DNA of 64,000 nucleotides from Oscillospiraceae bacterium. Its GTDB lineage: Bacteria > Bacillota > Clostridia > Oscillospirales > Butyricicoccaceae. Numbering within the stretch: position 1 is the first letter of the stretch; each line of letters opens with the position of its first letter. The notes beneath the pieces were generated by a model. That model had not been told where the DNA came from, made no database searches, and saw only the letters and a list, made by a program, of their open reading frames with translations. A program made the translations under genes and the position numbers. The stretch is taken from contig SVKN01000002.1 in NCBI GenBank assembly GCA_015068445.1, forward strand, positions 23,160 to 87,159, given 5' to 3'. Shown in pieces: positions 33,038-43,800 of this stretch.

Positions 33038-34153
33038 TTAAAACAGTTTGGCGGCCTTCTCCAGCGACGCGCAGAACGATTCCACGTCGTCCATGGTGTT
33101 CTCCGGGCAGAAGCTGACGCGGAGGGCGGCGTCGATGTTGCGCTTGGGCAGGTGCATGGCGTCCAGCACGTGGGACTTCTTCCCTCTGGCACAGGCGGAG
33201 CCGCCGCTGACGTAGACGCCGTCGTCGCTGAGGGCGCGGATGTACACTTCGCTGCGCCCTCTGCACATGGACAGATTGACGATGTGGTCGGCGGAGCGCT
33301 CCGGGGTGTTGATCGTACCGCCCAGCGCCCGGACGCGCGCGATGAGTTCGTTTTTCAGCGACGCCATATGGCGGCCGTTCTCCTCCACAGCGGGCAGACG
33401 CTTTTCCACGGCGGCGGCGAAGGCCGCGATCTGAGGCATGCCCTCGGTGCCGGAGCGCATGGCGGACTCCTGTCCGCCGCCGAACAGCAGCGGGCGCAGC
33501 TTGAGCCCCGGCCGGATGTACAGTGCGCCGCAGCCCTTCATCCCGCCGATCTTGTGAGCCGAACAGGAGGCCAGGTCCACGTTTTTCAGCGGCATAGGAC
33601 GCTTGAGGAAGTTCTGCACGCCGTCCAGGTGGAACAGCCCCTCGGGGTTGCTCTTTTTGAAGGCGGCGGCCGCCTCGGCGTAGGGCAGCAGCGCGCCGGT
33701 CTCGTTGTTGACGCCCTGCATGGACATCAGGATGGTGTCGGGCCGGACGGCCGACAGGACCTTGTCCAGGCTGACCGTGCCGTCGCGCTCCGGGAGGATC
33801 AGCGTCACCTCGAAGTCCTGATTCTTCAGGTCGTTGAGCGTGCGCAGCACGGCGTCGTGCTCGATGGCCGTGGAGATGATGTGCCTGCCGCGGTGCCTGT
33901 TCTTCATGGCCGCGCCGACGAGAGAGGTGTTGATGCTCTCGGTGCCGCAGGAGGTGAAGGTGACGCAGGCGGCCGGACAGCCCAAGGCAAGGGCCACGGC
34001 GGCCCTTGCCTTTTCCAGTGTTTCACGGGCAGCCCGCCCCGCCTCGTGGAGGGAGGACGGGTTGCCGTAGTTTTCCGTCATGACGGCCAGCGCCGCCTGC
34101 GCCGCTTCGGGCAGGACGGCGGTGGTCGCCGCGTTGTCGAGATAGACTGCCAT
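33038..34153 (-). CDS. Cysteine desulfurase (NifS/IscS class)
   Basis: A 371-residue PLP enzyme: YLDNAATTAVLPE at the N-terminus, PLP Lys in CSAHKIGGMKG, and the persulfide-forming Cys in SGGSACARG (about residue 325). It strips sulfur from cysteine; with thiI next door it most likely feeds 4-thiouridine in tRNA, as NifZ does in Bacillus. A selenium-delivery role for the selenoprotein in this genome is also possible. Start codon abuts the glnS stop. Confidence 0.9.
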   Translation of the reverse strand: MAVYLDNAATTAVLPEAAQAALAVMTENYGNPSSLHEAGRAARETLEKARAAVALALGCPAACVTFTSCGTESINTSLVGAAMKNRHRGRHIISTAIEHDAVLRTLNDLKNQDFEVTLILPERDGTVSLDKVLSAVRPDTILMSMQGVNNETGALLPYAEAAAAFKKSNPEGLFHLDGVQNFLKRPMPLKNVDLASCSAHKIGGMKGCGALYIRPGLKLRPLLFGGGQESAMRSGTEGMPQIAAFAAAVEKRLPAVEENGRHMASLKNELIARVRALGGTINTPERSADHIVNLSMCRGRSEVYIRALSDDGVYVSGGSACARGKKSHVLDAMHLPKRNIDAALRVSFCPENTMDDVESFCASLEKAAKLF

Positions 34154-35815
<1,662 letters not shown>

Positions 35816-35824
35816 ATCGTTCTC

Positions 35825-37471
35825 CTATAATGTCTCCATATAATCGCGGATGCGTTTCTCGCAGCGCTCTTTGCCCAGCAGCGCCATGACGGAGCAGAGG
35901 TCCGGGGTGTTCTTCCGGCCCGTGACCGCCATGCGCACCACGGCGCTGACGTCGCCCACGTGGCCCTTGAATGTGCCGGGCTCAGCGGATTTGAACTCCT
36001 TGACCTCGCTGGCGAAGCCCAGCGCCGGGCAGATGGTCTTCATCCTGGCGAACCACGTATCGCGGTCGTCGGCGGGATCGTAAACGGGCAGGTACTGCTC
36101 CAGGACCTGCTTCTGCAGCGCGGGATCCATCTCCAGCGTCTCGCTGCGCTCAAACAACTCGTCATAGAAATACGAGACGTACTCGCGCACGTCGCTCCAC
36201 TTGGCGATGTCCTTGCGGGGCTTCTTGCCGCCGCGGTCGATGGCGAACAATCCCTCGGCGTAGGCGGGATCGGCGGCCAGGCAATCATACAGCTGCCCGT
36301 CATGCTCCTTCGCCCAGGCCGTCGCCAGCGCGGCGACCTTCTGCGCGTCGAAGCGGGAGATGACCTCGGCCGAGACGGAGCGCAGCTTCTTCAGGTCGAA
36401 CAGTGCGCCGGACTGGCCCATCTTGTCCAGGCGGAACTTGTATTCGGTATAGGGCAGGTCCCGGTTGGCTCTGCGCCAGTCCTCATAGGTGGAGTTGGCC
36501 AGCGTCAGCAGGTATTCGATGACGCTGTCGGCGGGATAGCCCTCCTCGGTGAAGTAGCTGACGGCCGCCTCGGGGTCCTTGCGCTTGCTGAGCTTGCGCT
36601 TGCCGCCGTCCTCCTCCTTCATGACGGGGGCGACGTGGGCGAACTTGGGCGGCTTCATGCCCAGCACCTGGAACAGCTGCAGGTGGATGTTGACCGACGA
36701 GACCCACTCGTCGCCGCGGATGACGTGGGTGGTGCCCATGAGGCTGTCGTCCACGGCGTGGGCGAAGTGATAGGTGGGGATGCCGTCGCTCTTGAGCAGC
36801 ACGATATCGACGATGTTCTCATCCATCTCGATCTGGCCCTTGATGACGTCCTTGTACTTGACGCGGCCGCCGGGCCTGCCGGGGGAGCGCAGGCGCATGA
36901 CGTAGGGCTTGCCGGCCTTGATGTTCTCCTCGATCTGCTCATACGTCAGGTCGCGGCAGCGGGCGTATTCGCCGTGGTAGCCGGGCAGCGCCTTGTCCTT
37001 TTCCTGCCTGGCGCGGATCTCGCTGAGCTCCTCCTCGGTGCAGAAGCAGGGATATGCCAGGCCGCGCTCCACCAGATCCTTGCAGAAGGTCTGATAGACC
37101 TCGGCCCGGTGGCTCTGGGTGTAGGGCCCGTAGGCCCCCTGCTCTCCTTCCTTCAGCACGCCCTCGTCGAAGCGGATGCCGAAGCTGTCGAGCCCGTTCA
37201 GGATGGCCGAGATGCCGTCCTGCTGCTCGCGTTTTTTATCCGTGTCCTCGATCCTGAGCATCAGAACGCCGCCCGTCTGGTGGGCGCAGCGCTCGTTGAC
37301 GAGAGAGGTGAACACCCCGCCGATGTGCAGGAAACCCGTGGGGCTGGGGGCGAAGCGGGTGACCATGGCCCCCTCGGGCAGCTGTCTGCGGGGGTAGATC
37401 TCCTCGCGGTACTGCTGCGCCGTCTTGGTGATATGGGGGAACAGCAGCTGAGCCAGTTTGTTGTGATCCAT
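35825..37471 (-). CDS. gltX: Glutamyl-tRNA synthetase
   Basis: A 548-residue class I synthetase: FAPSPTGFLHIGG (HIGH) and KRKLSKRKDPEA (KMSKS). It is longer than the usual 480-residue bacterial GltX and has a 30-residue N-terminal extension before the HIGH region, typical of the clostridial long form. First gene of the ten-gene operon that ends after yycI. Promoter at 37526-37554; no T-box in the short leader. Confidence 0.94.
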   Translation of the reverse strand: MDHNKLAQLLFPHITKTAQQYREEIYPRRQLPEGAMVTRFAPSPTGFLHIGGVFTSLVNERCAHQTGGVLMLRIEDTDKKREQQDGISAILNGLDSFGIRFDEGVLKEGEQGAYGPYTQSHRAEVYQTFCKDLVERGLAYPCFCTEEELSEIRARQEKDKALPGYHGEYARCRDLTYEQIEENIKAGKPYVMRLRSPGRPGGRVKYKDVIKGQIEMDENIVDIVLLKSDGIPTYHFAHAVDDSLMGTTHVIRGDEWVSSVNIHLQLFQVLGMKPPKFAHVAPVMKEEDGGKRKLSKRKDPEAAVSYFTEEGYPADSVIEYLLTLANSTYEDWRRANRDLPYTEYKFRLDKMGQSGALFDLKKLRSVSAEVISRFDAQKVAALATAWAKEHDGQLYDCLAADPAYAEGLFAIDRGGKKPRKDIAKWSDVREYVSYFYDELFERSETLEMDPALQKQVLEQYLPVYDPADDRDTWFARMKTICPALGFASEVKEFKSAEPGTFKGHVGDVSAVVRMAVTGRKNTPDLCSVMALLGKERCEKRIRDYMETL

Positions 37472-37525
37472 TTTTTCTCACTCCGATATTCGATAAATTG
37501 AAGATACTTAGACAATGATATCATA

Positions 37526-37554
37526 TTATATAACAAAACAGCGTCTGAATCAAG
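37526..37554 (-). promoter_or_regulatory. Promoter of the gltX operon
   Basis: TTGATT (37549-37554) and TATAAT (37526-37531), 17-bp spacer, 55 bases upstream of gltX. Confidence 0.85.
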
Positions 37555-37684
37555 GGCGGCGCATGGCCGCAGGCCGTTTTTCGGCCAAAAAATCGACGGT
37601 ACGCGGAACTTTTCCCCGCGGCGGGAGTCTCTACAATATCCGTCAAATTTTAATAAATAATTATAGATTTATCTTGCCCCGCTA

Positions 37685-37693
37685 TGCTATAAT
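37685..37693 (+). promoter_or_regulatory. Extended -10 promoter of the LCP gene
   Basis: TGC-TATAAT with no clear -35, 43 bases upstream of the start. The rest of the gap (37555-37684) holds a GGCC-rich hairpin with an A tract (about 37570-37600) and an AT-rich stretch; no gene seen. Confidence 0.6.
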
Positions 37694-37735
37694 AGTATGA
37701 CCTATTCCAACAAATCTCTTTGCAGGAGAAGCATC

Positions 37736-38827
37736 ATGCCTGAAACCCCCAATCAGAACGATCAGTACGCGCAGCAGCTCCAGCGCCGCCGCAGGCGCAG
37801 ACGCGCCGTGGCGCGCCGCAGACGGCTGCTGCTCATCGCCATCGCAGCGGTCGTGGTCTTTTTAGGATATACCATCTGGGACGTGCTGCGTCCCCCAGAG
37901 TTCAAGGACAACACGATCCAGCCCGTCAACGGCGAGCAGACGAGCACCGAAAAGTCCAATGATCTGGACGCCCAGACGCCCGTCAGCGAGGTCACCGAGC
38001 CCGTGGAGGTCAAGCCCGAGAAGCCGCCCAAGGTGCGCAAGGAGAACTACTACACCTTCGTCCTCGCCGGCACCAACGACGACTACAACACCGACACCAT
38101 CATGCTGGGCAGCGTGGATACCGAGAAAGATATCGTCAACGTCGTCTCGATCCCCCGCGACACGATGATCGACATCCCCAACAACATCAAGAAGATCAAC
38201 AGCTCCTACGGCCGCAACGGCATGGACGAGCTGTGCTACCAGCTCCAGCAGGTGACTGGCGTGTATCCGGACTATTACTGTCTGGTCAACATGACCGACT
38301 TCATCAAGGTGGTGGACGTCATCGGCGGCGTGTACTTCGACGTGCCCTACGACATGTATCACGAGGACGCCGACGAGCGCTTCAACATCAACCTCAGCAA
38401 GGGCTATCAGCTACTGGACGGCAAAAAGGCCATCCAGCTTGTCCGCTTCCGCGGCACGTCTGCCAGCGACTTCGGCCGCATGGAGGTCCAGCGCGACTTC
38501 CTCAAGGCCGTGGGCAAGAAGCTGGTGGACGAGTTCACCATCAGCCAGGCCAGCGACATCATCACCACCGTCGCCAAGAGCATCAAGACGAACATGCCCG
38601 TCAAGGACATGATCTGGTTCTATATCAACGTGGCCCGGGAGATCGATTTCGACAACGCCATCACCTTCGACACCATGCCCGGCACGTCCCCCGGCACGTG
38701 GAAGGGGCTGGAGTATATCTATCTGAGCCCCCGCGCCACCGTCGATTATATCAACCAGAAGATCAACCCCTTCACCACCGACCTCGATCTGGACGACGTC
38801 CATATCATCAGTCTCGTGGACAAATAA
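37736..38827 (+). CDS. LytR-CpsA-Psr (LCP) family wall-polymer ligase
   Basis: A 363-residue protein. A strongly basic cytoplasmic N-terminus (RRRRRRRAVARRRR), one membrane anchor (about 32-50), a Pro/Glu/Lys linker and the LCP domain with NTDTIMLGSVDTE (Asp pair), VVSIPRDTMIDIP (the conserved Arg-Asp), and LVRFRGTSASDFGRMEVQR. LCP enzymes attach undecaprenyl-linked polymers to peptidoglycan. RBS AGGAG; start at 37736 by RBS and basic tail. Confidence 0.93.
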   Translation: MPETPNQNDQYAQQLQRRRRRRRAVARRRRLLLIAIAAVVVFLGYTIWDVLRPPEFKDNTIQPVNGEQTSTEKSNDLDAQTPVSEVTEPVEVKPEKPPKVRKENYYTFVLAGTNDDYNTDTIMLGSVDTEKDIVNVVSIPRDTMIDIPNNIKKINSSYGRNGMDELCYQLQQVTGVYPDYYCLVNMTDFIKVVDVIGGVYFDVPYDMYHEDADERFNINLSKGYQLLDGKKAIQLVRFRGTSASDFGRMEVQRDFLKAVGKKLVDEFTISQASDIITTVAKSIKTNMPVKDMIWFYINVAREIDFDNAITFDTMPGTSPGTWKGLEYIYLSPRATVDYINQKINPFTTDLDLDDVHIISLVDK

Positions 38828-38833
38828 ACGGCT

Positions 38834-38860
38834 ACAGTCCGCAGCAGTGCTGCGGACTGT
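38834..38860 (+). terminator. Hairpin between LCP and phosphatase genes
   Basis: 12-bp perfect stem (38834-38845 / 38849-38860) followed by only TTTC; a weak terminator or partial attenuator, since the next gene starts 20 bases on. Confidence 0.6.
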
Positions 38861-38879
38861 TTCATAAGGAGAGATCGCT

Positions 38880-39458
38880 GTGAGCAGTCTTTTGGAGAGC
38901 ACGCGGAACACACGCGCCATTCTGGGCGAAAGCATGCGGTACATCCGCAGCGACGCCGTCACCGCGCCCACCGGGCGGGACCTCTCGTTCCTGCTGGCGC
39001 ATGACGTGCAAACGGTCATCGACCTGCGCACGGAGGCGGAGGCCGCCGCGCGTCCCTGTCCCCTGGCACGCCATCCCTCGTTCCGCTATCATCTGCTGCC
39101 CGTGACGGGCGGCGACCGCGCTCCCGCAACGCCCTTCGAGGTCCCTCAGGCTTATTTCGCCATGTGCGACCGGCAGATGGCGCGGATACTCGGCCTGGCC
39201 GAGGGCGCTCCGGGCGGCGTGCTGTATTTCTGCAACGCCGGGAAGGACCGCACGGGCGTTGTGTCCGCGCTGCTGCTGCACCGGCTGGGGTACTCCGACG
39301 ATTCCATCGCCGCCGACTACATGCGCTCTGCCGAGAACCTCTCCGACGTCCTGGCCGAATACCTGCGCCTTCACCCCGACACCGACCCCCAGGTCATCAC
39401 GCCCAGACGCGCCTATATCACCTCCTTCCTGCGATTGCTGCGGGAACGGGGGTATTAA
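38880..39458 (+). CDS. Tyrosine-protein phosphatase (Y_phosphatase3 type)
   Basis: A 192-residue protein with the CX5R active site CNAGKDRTGV (about residue 120) and N-terminal RSDAVTAPTGRDLSFLLAHDVQTVIDLR, typical of the MptpB/LipA-like family that acts on phosphotyrosine or phosphoinositides. GTG start at 38880 behind AAGGAG. Follows the LCP gene; no tyrosine kinase is in the window, so the substrate is unknown. Confidence 0.87.
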   Translation: MSSLLESTRNTRAILGESMRYIRSDAVTAPTGRDLSFLLAHDVQTVIDLRTEAEAAARPCPLARHPSFRYHLLPVTGGDRAPATPFEVPQAYFAMCDRQMARILGLAEGAPGGVLYFCNAGKDRTGVVSALLLHRLGYSDDSIAADYMRSAENLSDVLAEYLRLHPDTDPQVITPRRAYITSFLRLLRERGY

Positions 39459-39464
39459 AAAACG

Positions 39465-39489
39465 AAAGCCGCCCTCGGGCGGCTTTTTT
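39465..39489 (+). terminator. Terminator after the phosphatase gene
   Basis: AAGCCGCCC-tc-GGGCGGCTT stem followed by T run. Confidence 0.88.
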
Positions 39490-39505
39490 GATGCCGAATA
39501 AAGGG

Positions 39506-39555
39506 TTGACATTTGTTATCCTCTGTGATAAGCTCTATATAACAGCTGTTATCCT
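39506..39555 (+). promoter_or_regulatory. Promoter and candidate operators of the BlaI/M56 pair
   Basis: TTGACA (39506-39511) with TAAGCT 17 bp downstream (39529-39534). Two dyads overlap or follow it: TTATC-ctctgt-GATAA (39516-39531) and ATAACAGCTGTTAT (39539-39552). A direct repeat TGTTATCCT occurs at 39514-39522 and 39547-39555, 33 bp apart (about three helical turns). This is a likely binding region for the BlaI-like repressor encoded next. Confidence 0.65.
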
Positions 39556-39575
39556 GTTGTGTGAGGTGCATCGAA

Positions 39576-39956
39576 ATGAATAAACTCTCTCTGTCCGACG
39601 GCGAATGGAAGCTGATGAATCTGCTGTGGGACGAGCAGCCGCTGACCATCGGGCGCATAGTGGAGGCGCTGAAGGACGACACCGCATGGACGAAGGCGAC
39701 GGTCAACATCATGCTGGGCCGTCTGGCCGACAAGGGCGCGGTGCGCGTGGACGCCTCCGGCCCGCGGAAGCTCTTCTATCCCCTGCTGGCCCGGGACGAC
39801 GCCGTGCAGCAGGAGGCGCGGAACACGCTGTCGAAGATCAAGACCGGAGGGCTGGGCCTGCTGATCAGCACCATGACCCGGGAAAGCGAGCTGACGGACG
39901 CGGAGATCGACGAGCTGTACCGTATTCTGAAGGAGGGCCTGGACCGACATGATTAA
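39576..39956 (+). CDS. BlaI/MecI-family transcriptional repressor
   Basis: A 126-residue winged-helix protein: LSDGEWKLMNLLWDEQPLTIGRIVEAL, then WTKATVNIMLGRLADKGAV, the BlaI/CopY recognition region. Members are inactivated by proteolysis triggered by the neighbouring M56 sensor. Start at 39576 follows GAGGTG. The next gene overlaps by 8 bases, the standard pair arrangement. Confidence 0.9.
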   Translation: MNKLSLSDGEWKLMNLLWDEQPLTIGRIVEALKDDTAWTKATVNIMLGRLADKGAVRVDASGPRKLFYPLLARDDAVQQEARNTLSKIKTGGLGLLISTMTRESELTDAEIDELYRILKEGLDRHD

Positions 39957-42441
39957 CGTGACATGGGCGCTTTCCTCCTGCGTGATGCTGCTGGCTGTCA
40001 TCGCTCTGCGCGCATTCCTGGGCCGCCGTATGCGTCCGGGGCTGCGGTACGCGCTGTGGGGCCTCGTGCTGCTGCGGCTGTTGATCCCCGGCACCATCGG
40101 CAGCGCGCCCTGGAGCGTCGCCGCCACGGTCCGTCAGGCGAGTGAGACGAACACCGGGGCGCTGGCCGCAGCCGCGGCGAGCTACGATCTGCCCCGGGAG
40201 ACCTTTGCGCAGGCGCGCCGGGAGGCGGCGGCCGAATATGAGGCCGCGGGGCTCGACCTGTCCCGCCTGGACGAGAGCGACCTCGACGCCCGCGCCTATG
40301 CGCGTATGAGCAGCGGCGTCACCGTCGGGAAGCTCCTGCAATGGCTCTGGCTGGCAGGCGTCTGCGGAACGGCAGGCGTGTTCCTCGCGTCCAACACCAG
40401 ACTGCTTCACGCGCTGAAAAAGCGGCGCAGGCCCCTTCCCGTTCCCTGCCCGCTTCCGGTGTACGAGGCGGAGGGCCTCGGCTCCTCCTGCCTGCTGGGG
40501 AACACGATCTACGTCTCCCCGGAAACGGCCGCCGACGAAACACGGCTGCGCCATGTACTGGCCCACGAGCTGAGCCACCACCGTCACGGCGACCATATCT
40601 GGGTGCTGCTGCGGTGCGCGGCGCTGGCGCTCCACTGGTACGACCCGCTCGTCTGGTACGCGGCGTATCTGGCCAGGCAGGACAGCGAGCTCTTTGCCGA
40701 CGCAGGCGCGCTGAAACATCTTGGTGAGGACGAACGGACGCGGTACGGCGCGACGCTGATCGAGCTGTCGGCCCGCCGCCCGGGGACCGCGCCGCTCCTC
40801 TGCGCGGCGACAGCCATGTACAACGGCAAGAGGTCCCTCCGGGAGCGCGTGACGATGATCGCCCGTCAGCCGCGAACGACTGCCGCGGTGGTGATCGCAG
40901 TCCTGTGCCTTGCCGCTGTCGCCGCAGGCTGCACCTTCGCGGGGATCATGATCCCGGAGACCGACGGGATCGCCGACGCAGACGGCGTACAGGTCCTGAC
41001 GCCCGGGATCACCGCTGCGGAGACACATTTATACTATTATGACGAGACCGGTCTGCAGGACGACGTTGACGGCGCATTGGCGCTGACGGCGGACGAGAAC
41101 CTTGCGGCGCTTTTGTCGCTGACATGGGAGGAAGCCGAGCCGCTCTCCTTCACCGAGCAAACGGAGGACCTCCACATCGCGCTGGAAGCCGGCGGCCGGC
41201 GGCTGACGGCCTACCGAGACGGGCGTCGGGTGCTTCTGGAAGCGAACGGACAGGCGCTGTGGCTGCGCACCGAGCTGGTCGAGGAGCGCACGTTTGACCG
41301 CGCCTTCGGCGCGCTGGCCGACTGGTACCGGGACGCCCACGCCGCCCAGCTGCACCGACGTCACGGCACGCCGCTGACGGGCGGCGAGCTGACCGATTGG
41401 CGTGCGGAGTTCGAAACGATCCGCGGCAAAGCGGTGAACCCCGTCACCTGCTTCTTTACCTCCTCTTACGACGACGCCCGCGACCTCGATCTCATCGCCT
41501 TTCTGGCCTACTGCCCTCTGGCGGAGGACGACGTCACCGACGCCGAGTTCGACGCGCTGGATCACGGCTGGATGCACGGCGACCACCGGGCGTCGCTGAT
41601 CGAGATGCCCGTGCCCGTGCACCGCTACCGTGTCTCGCAGATCGACGAGCTGCTGACCCGGTACGCAGGCGTCACGGTGGACGAGCTGAACGTCGACTGG
41701 CGTCACGATGAGAGGACGATCTATTCGCCTGACCTCAACGCCTTCTACAACTTCACCAGCGACTTCGGATCGGGATTTTTCTATCCGCGATACGGCGAGC
41801 GTGAGGGCGACGTGGTGACGCTGTGGGCCGACTACGCCGTGCTGAGGCTCCGTGTGACGGAGGACGGCTATCACATCCTGTCCCATCTGCGCACCCGCGC
41901 GGCGGCGGAGCCTGTGGAGGCGCTGCTGCAGGCGCTCCGCGGCGAGCTCGCCTTCCCGCTGGACGTCAGCCAGACGCGCGCGCCGCTGGAGGTGGACGGC
42001 CTCTTCACCCTGCGGAGCCTGACGGCTGATGATACGGCGGATACAGATGAGGCTGCCTTCGCGCTGCTCGATCTGGACGGCGACGGCGCCGTCGAGGCTG
42101 TTTTCCGCCGTGGCGATTACCGGGGCTTTTACGTCCTGCGCTGGTGGGAGAGCCGCGTGTACGGCTATGAGTTCAACTACCGCGGGATGATGTCGCTCAA
42201 GGAGGACGGCACGTTCTTCGCCTCCGGCGGCGCGTCCGACAACGGCGCCGCGCATCTTCACTTCGACGGCGCGGCGATGTCGGTGGAGCCTGTCTTCTGG
42301 CAGCGCGGGGACAGCCGTACCGTAAACGGTCTGCCCGCCGACCGGGAATCGTTCCTCCGGGCGGAGGCGGCCCAAAACGAAAAAAAGGACGTCCGATGGC
42401 TCCCCTGCACGGCGGAGTCGATAGACGCCCTGTATCAATGA
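39949..42441 (+). CDS. M56 (BlaR1-like) membrane metallopeptidase with large extracellular domain
   Basis: An 830-residue protein. The N-terminal part has membrane helices (about 5-25, 32-50, 122-145) and the zinc protease motif HELSHH (His206, Glu207, His210) with a later Glu in DSELFADAG. A fourth helix at about 300-325 leads to a roughly 500-residue extracellular domain without a penicillin-binding SxxK fold that I can recognise; it includes a DLDGDG calcium-type loop. So it probably senses a signal other than beta-lactam and cleaves the repressor. Confidence 0.87.
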   Translation: MINVTWALSSCVMLLAVIALRAFLGRRMRPGLRYALWGLVLLRLLIPGTIGSAPWSVAATVRQASETNTGALAAAAASYDLPRETFAQARREAAAEYEAAGLDLSRLDESDLDARAYARMSSGVTVGKLLQWLWLAGVCGTAGVFLASNTRLLHALKKRRRPLPVPCPLPVYEAEGLGSSCLLGNTIYVSPETAADETRLRHVLAHELSHHRHGDHIWVLLRCAALALHWYDPLVWYAAYLARQDSELFADAGALKHLGEDERTRYGATLIELSARRPGTAPLLCAATAMYNGKRSLRERVTMIARQPRTTAAVVIAVLCLAAVAAGCTFAGIMIPETDGIADADGVQVLTPGITAAETHLYYYDETGLQDDVDGALALTADENLAALLSLTWEEAEPLSFTEQTEDLHIALEAGGRRLTAYRDGRRVLLEANGQALWLRTELVEERTFDRAFGALADWYRDAHAAQLHRRHGTPLTGGELTDWRAEFETIRGKAVNPVTCFFTSSYDDARDLDLIAFLAYCPLAEDDVTDAEFDALDHGWMHGDHRASLIEMPVPVHRYRVSQIDELLTRYAGVTVDELNVDWRHDERTIYSPDLNAFYNFTSDFGSGFFYPRYGEREGDVVTLWADYAVLRLRVTEDGYHILSHLRTRAAAEPVEALLQALRGELAFPLDVSQTRAPLEVDGLFTLRSLTADDTADTDEAAFALLDLDGDGAVEAVFRRGDYRGFYVLRWWESRVYGYEFNYRGMMSLKEDGTFFASGGASDNGAAHLHFDGAAMSVEPVFWQRGDSRTVNGLPADRESFLRAEAAQNEKKDVRWLPCTAESIDALYQ

Positions 42442-42453
42442 TCTGTTTACGCA

Positions 42454-42479
42454 AAAAGCCGCCCGTCCGGGCGGCTTTT
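42454..42479. terminator. Bidirectional terminator between M56 and decarboxylase genes
   Basis: AAAAGCCGCCC-gtcc-GGGCGGCTTTT perfect stem between convergent genes. Confidence 0.88.
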
Positions 42480-42480
42480 C

Positions 42481-43800
42481 TTATTCCTTGACGACTTCGA
42501 TCGTGTCGATGCCGTAGCGCTCCATGAGGCGGCAGGCCTGCTGTGTGATGATCTCGCCGCTGACGACCACGGGGACGGCGGGCGGGCAGGAAACCGACGG
42601 GCAGGAGCAGATGCGCCCGGCGGCGCTTGATATGAGGACGCTCTCGCTGGGGGCCAGGAGCGCTGTGCGGATGGAGCAGGCGCGCTCCGGCAGGGCCAGT
42701 GCCTCGCAGGGATCGCGCCAGGGCGTCGGCTTGAAGGATGCGAAGGACGCTTCGATGCGCCGCAGGTCCTCCGGGCCGTTTTCCGGCGTCAGCATCAGCA
42801 CCACAGCGTCCCGGTCGGCGAACTCGCACTCGATCGAATCATGGCGCAGATGCTCCGCCAGCGCCAGTCCCCCCGCGCCGTCGAAGACCGTAAGGCGCAG
42901 GGGATCGCTGTCCCAGACATGGAAGCCCTGCGCCCGGAGCGATGACTTGAGATGTGTCATCTCGTTGCAGAAAGCGGCGAGACGCGCCCGATAGCCGTCC
43001 GTCAGATACCGGTTGCAGAAGTCAAGCGACTGCAGGATCAGGTATGACGGGCTGGTGGAGCCGAAGGCGGCCATGGCCTCCATGGGCGATTTGCGCAGCT
43101 TCGGCAGGTAATCCTCTGCAATATGGAGATACGCGGCGCCCGTGACGGCAGGCAGCGTCTTGTGGGCGGAATCGCAGCACATGTCGGCCCCCAGCGTCAT
43201 GGGGTGGCTGTCCTCGGGCAGGAAGCGCAGGTAGGCCCCGTGGGCGTTGTCCACCAGCAGCGGGACGCCGTGCGCATGACACACAGCGGCGATGGCGCGC
43301 AGATCGGGCGAGGAGCCCAGATAATCGGGGGCCGTCAGATAGACGGCCGAAGGCTTCTCCCCCGTCTCCAGCGCATGAAGCACGCCCCCGGCCGTGATGG
43401 GGCAGGCGCACAGGGACGCCCGCTCCCCCTCCGGCATCAGCCAGCGGACGCGCAGGTCCAGCAGACCGCTGGCGTGGAGGAACCCCCGGTGGGCGTTGCG
43501 CCCGGCGAGGATCAGCGACCCCTCCGGGCACACGAGCATCACCATGGCCCGCAAAGCCTGAGACGACCCGCCGGCGGAGTAGAGCGTGGCCCCGGAGCCG
43601 AACAGCGCGGACGCGATGCGCTGGCTTTCGGCGATGACGCCGCTCGCCTCATAGAGAGAGTCTGCGCCCTTGATCTCCGTCAGGTCGTAAGGCTCCCAGC
43701 CAAGAAAGGCTTTGCCCTTGTGCCCCGGCATGTGGGCGCGCACGCCGCGTTTTTCCGCGTAGTCACGGACGAAATCGCAGATGGGCGTGGGGGCGCTCAT
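42481..43800 (-). CDS. Orn/Lys/Arg decarboxylase-family PLP enzyme
   Basis: A 439-residue fold-type I PLP enzyme: HMPGHKGKAFLG near the N-terminus, GSGATLYSAGGSSQAL (PLP phosphate), VDNAHGAYLRF (Asp binding the pyridine N) and CDSAHKTLPAVTGAAYLH with the PLP Lys. It is the short Gram-positive form. The substrate may be arginine or lysine (polyamine route), but this group also has unassigned members. Its ATG overlaps the stop of scfB by one base (TGATG), so translation is coupled to the SCIFF maturase. Confidence 0.88.
   Translation of the reverse strand: MSAPTPICDFVRDYAEKRGVRAHMPGHKGKAFLGWEPYDLTEIKGADSLYEASGVIAESQRIASALFGSGATLYSAGGSSQALRAMVMLVCPEGSLILAGRNAHRGFLHASGLLDLRVRWLMPEGERASLCACPITAGGVLHALETGEKPSAVYLTAPDYLGSSPDLRAIAAVCHAHGVPLLVDNAHGAYLRFLPEDSHPMTLGADMCCDSAHKTLPAVTGAAYLHIAEDYLPKLRKSPMEAMAAFGSTSPSYLILQSLDFCNRYLTDGYRARLAAFCNEMTHLKSSLRAQGFHVWDSDPLRLTVFDGAGGLALAEHLRHDSIECEFADRDAVVLMLTPENGPEDLRRIEASFASFKPTPWRDPCEALALPERACSIRTALLAPSESVLISSAAGRICSCPSVSCPPAVPVVVSGEIITQQACRLMERYGIDTIEVVKE

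Noticed and set aside
37472..37560. T-box riboswitch before gltX
   Set aside because: Leader is only about 50 bases after the promoter; no T-box sequence or terminator/antiterminator structure fits.
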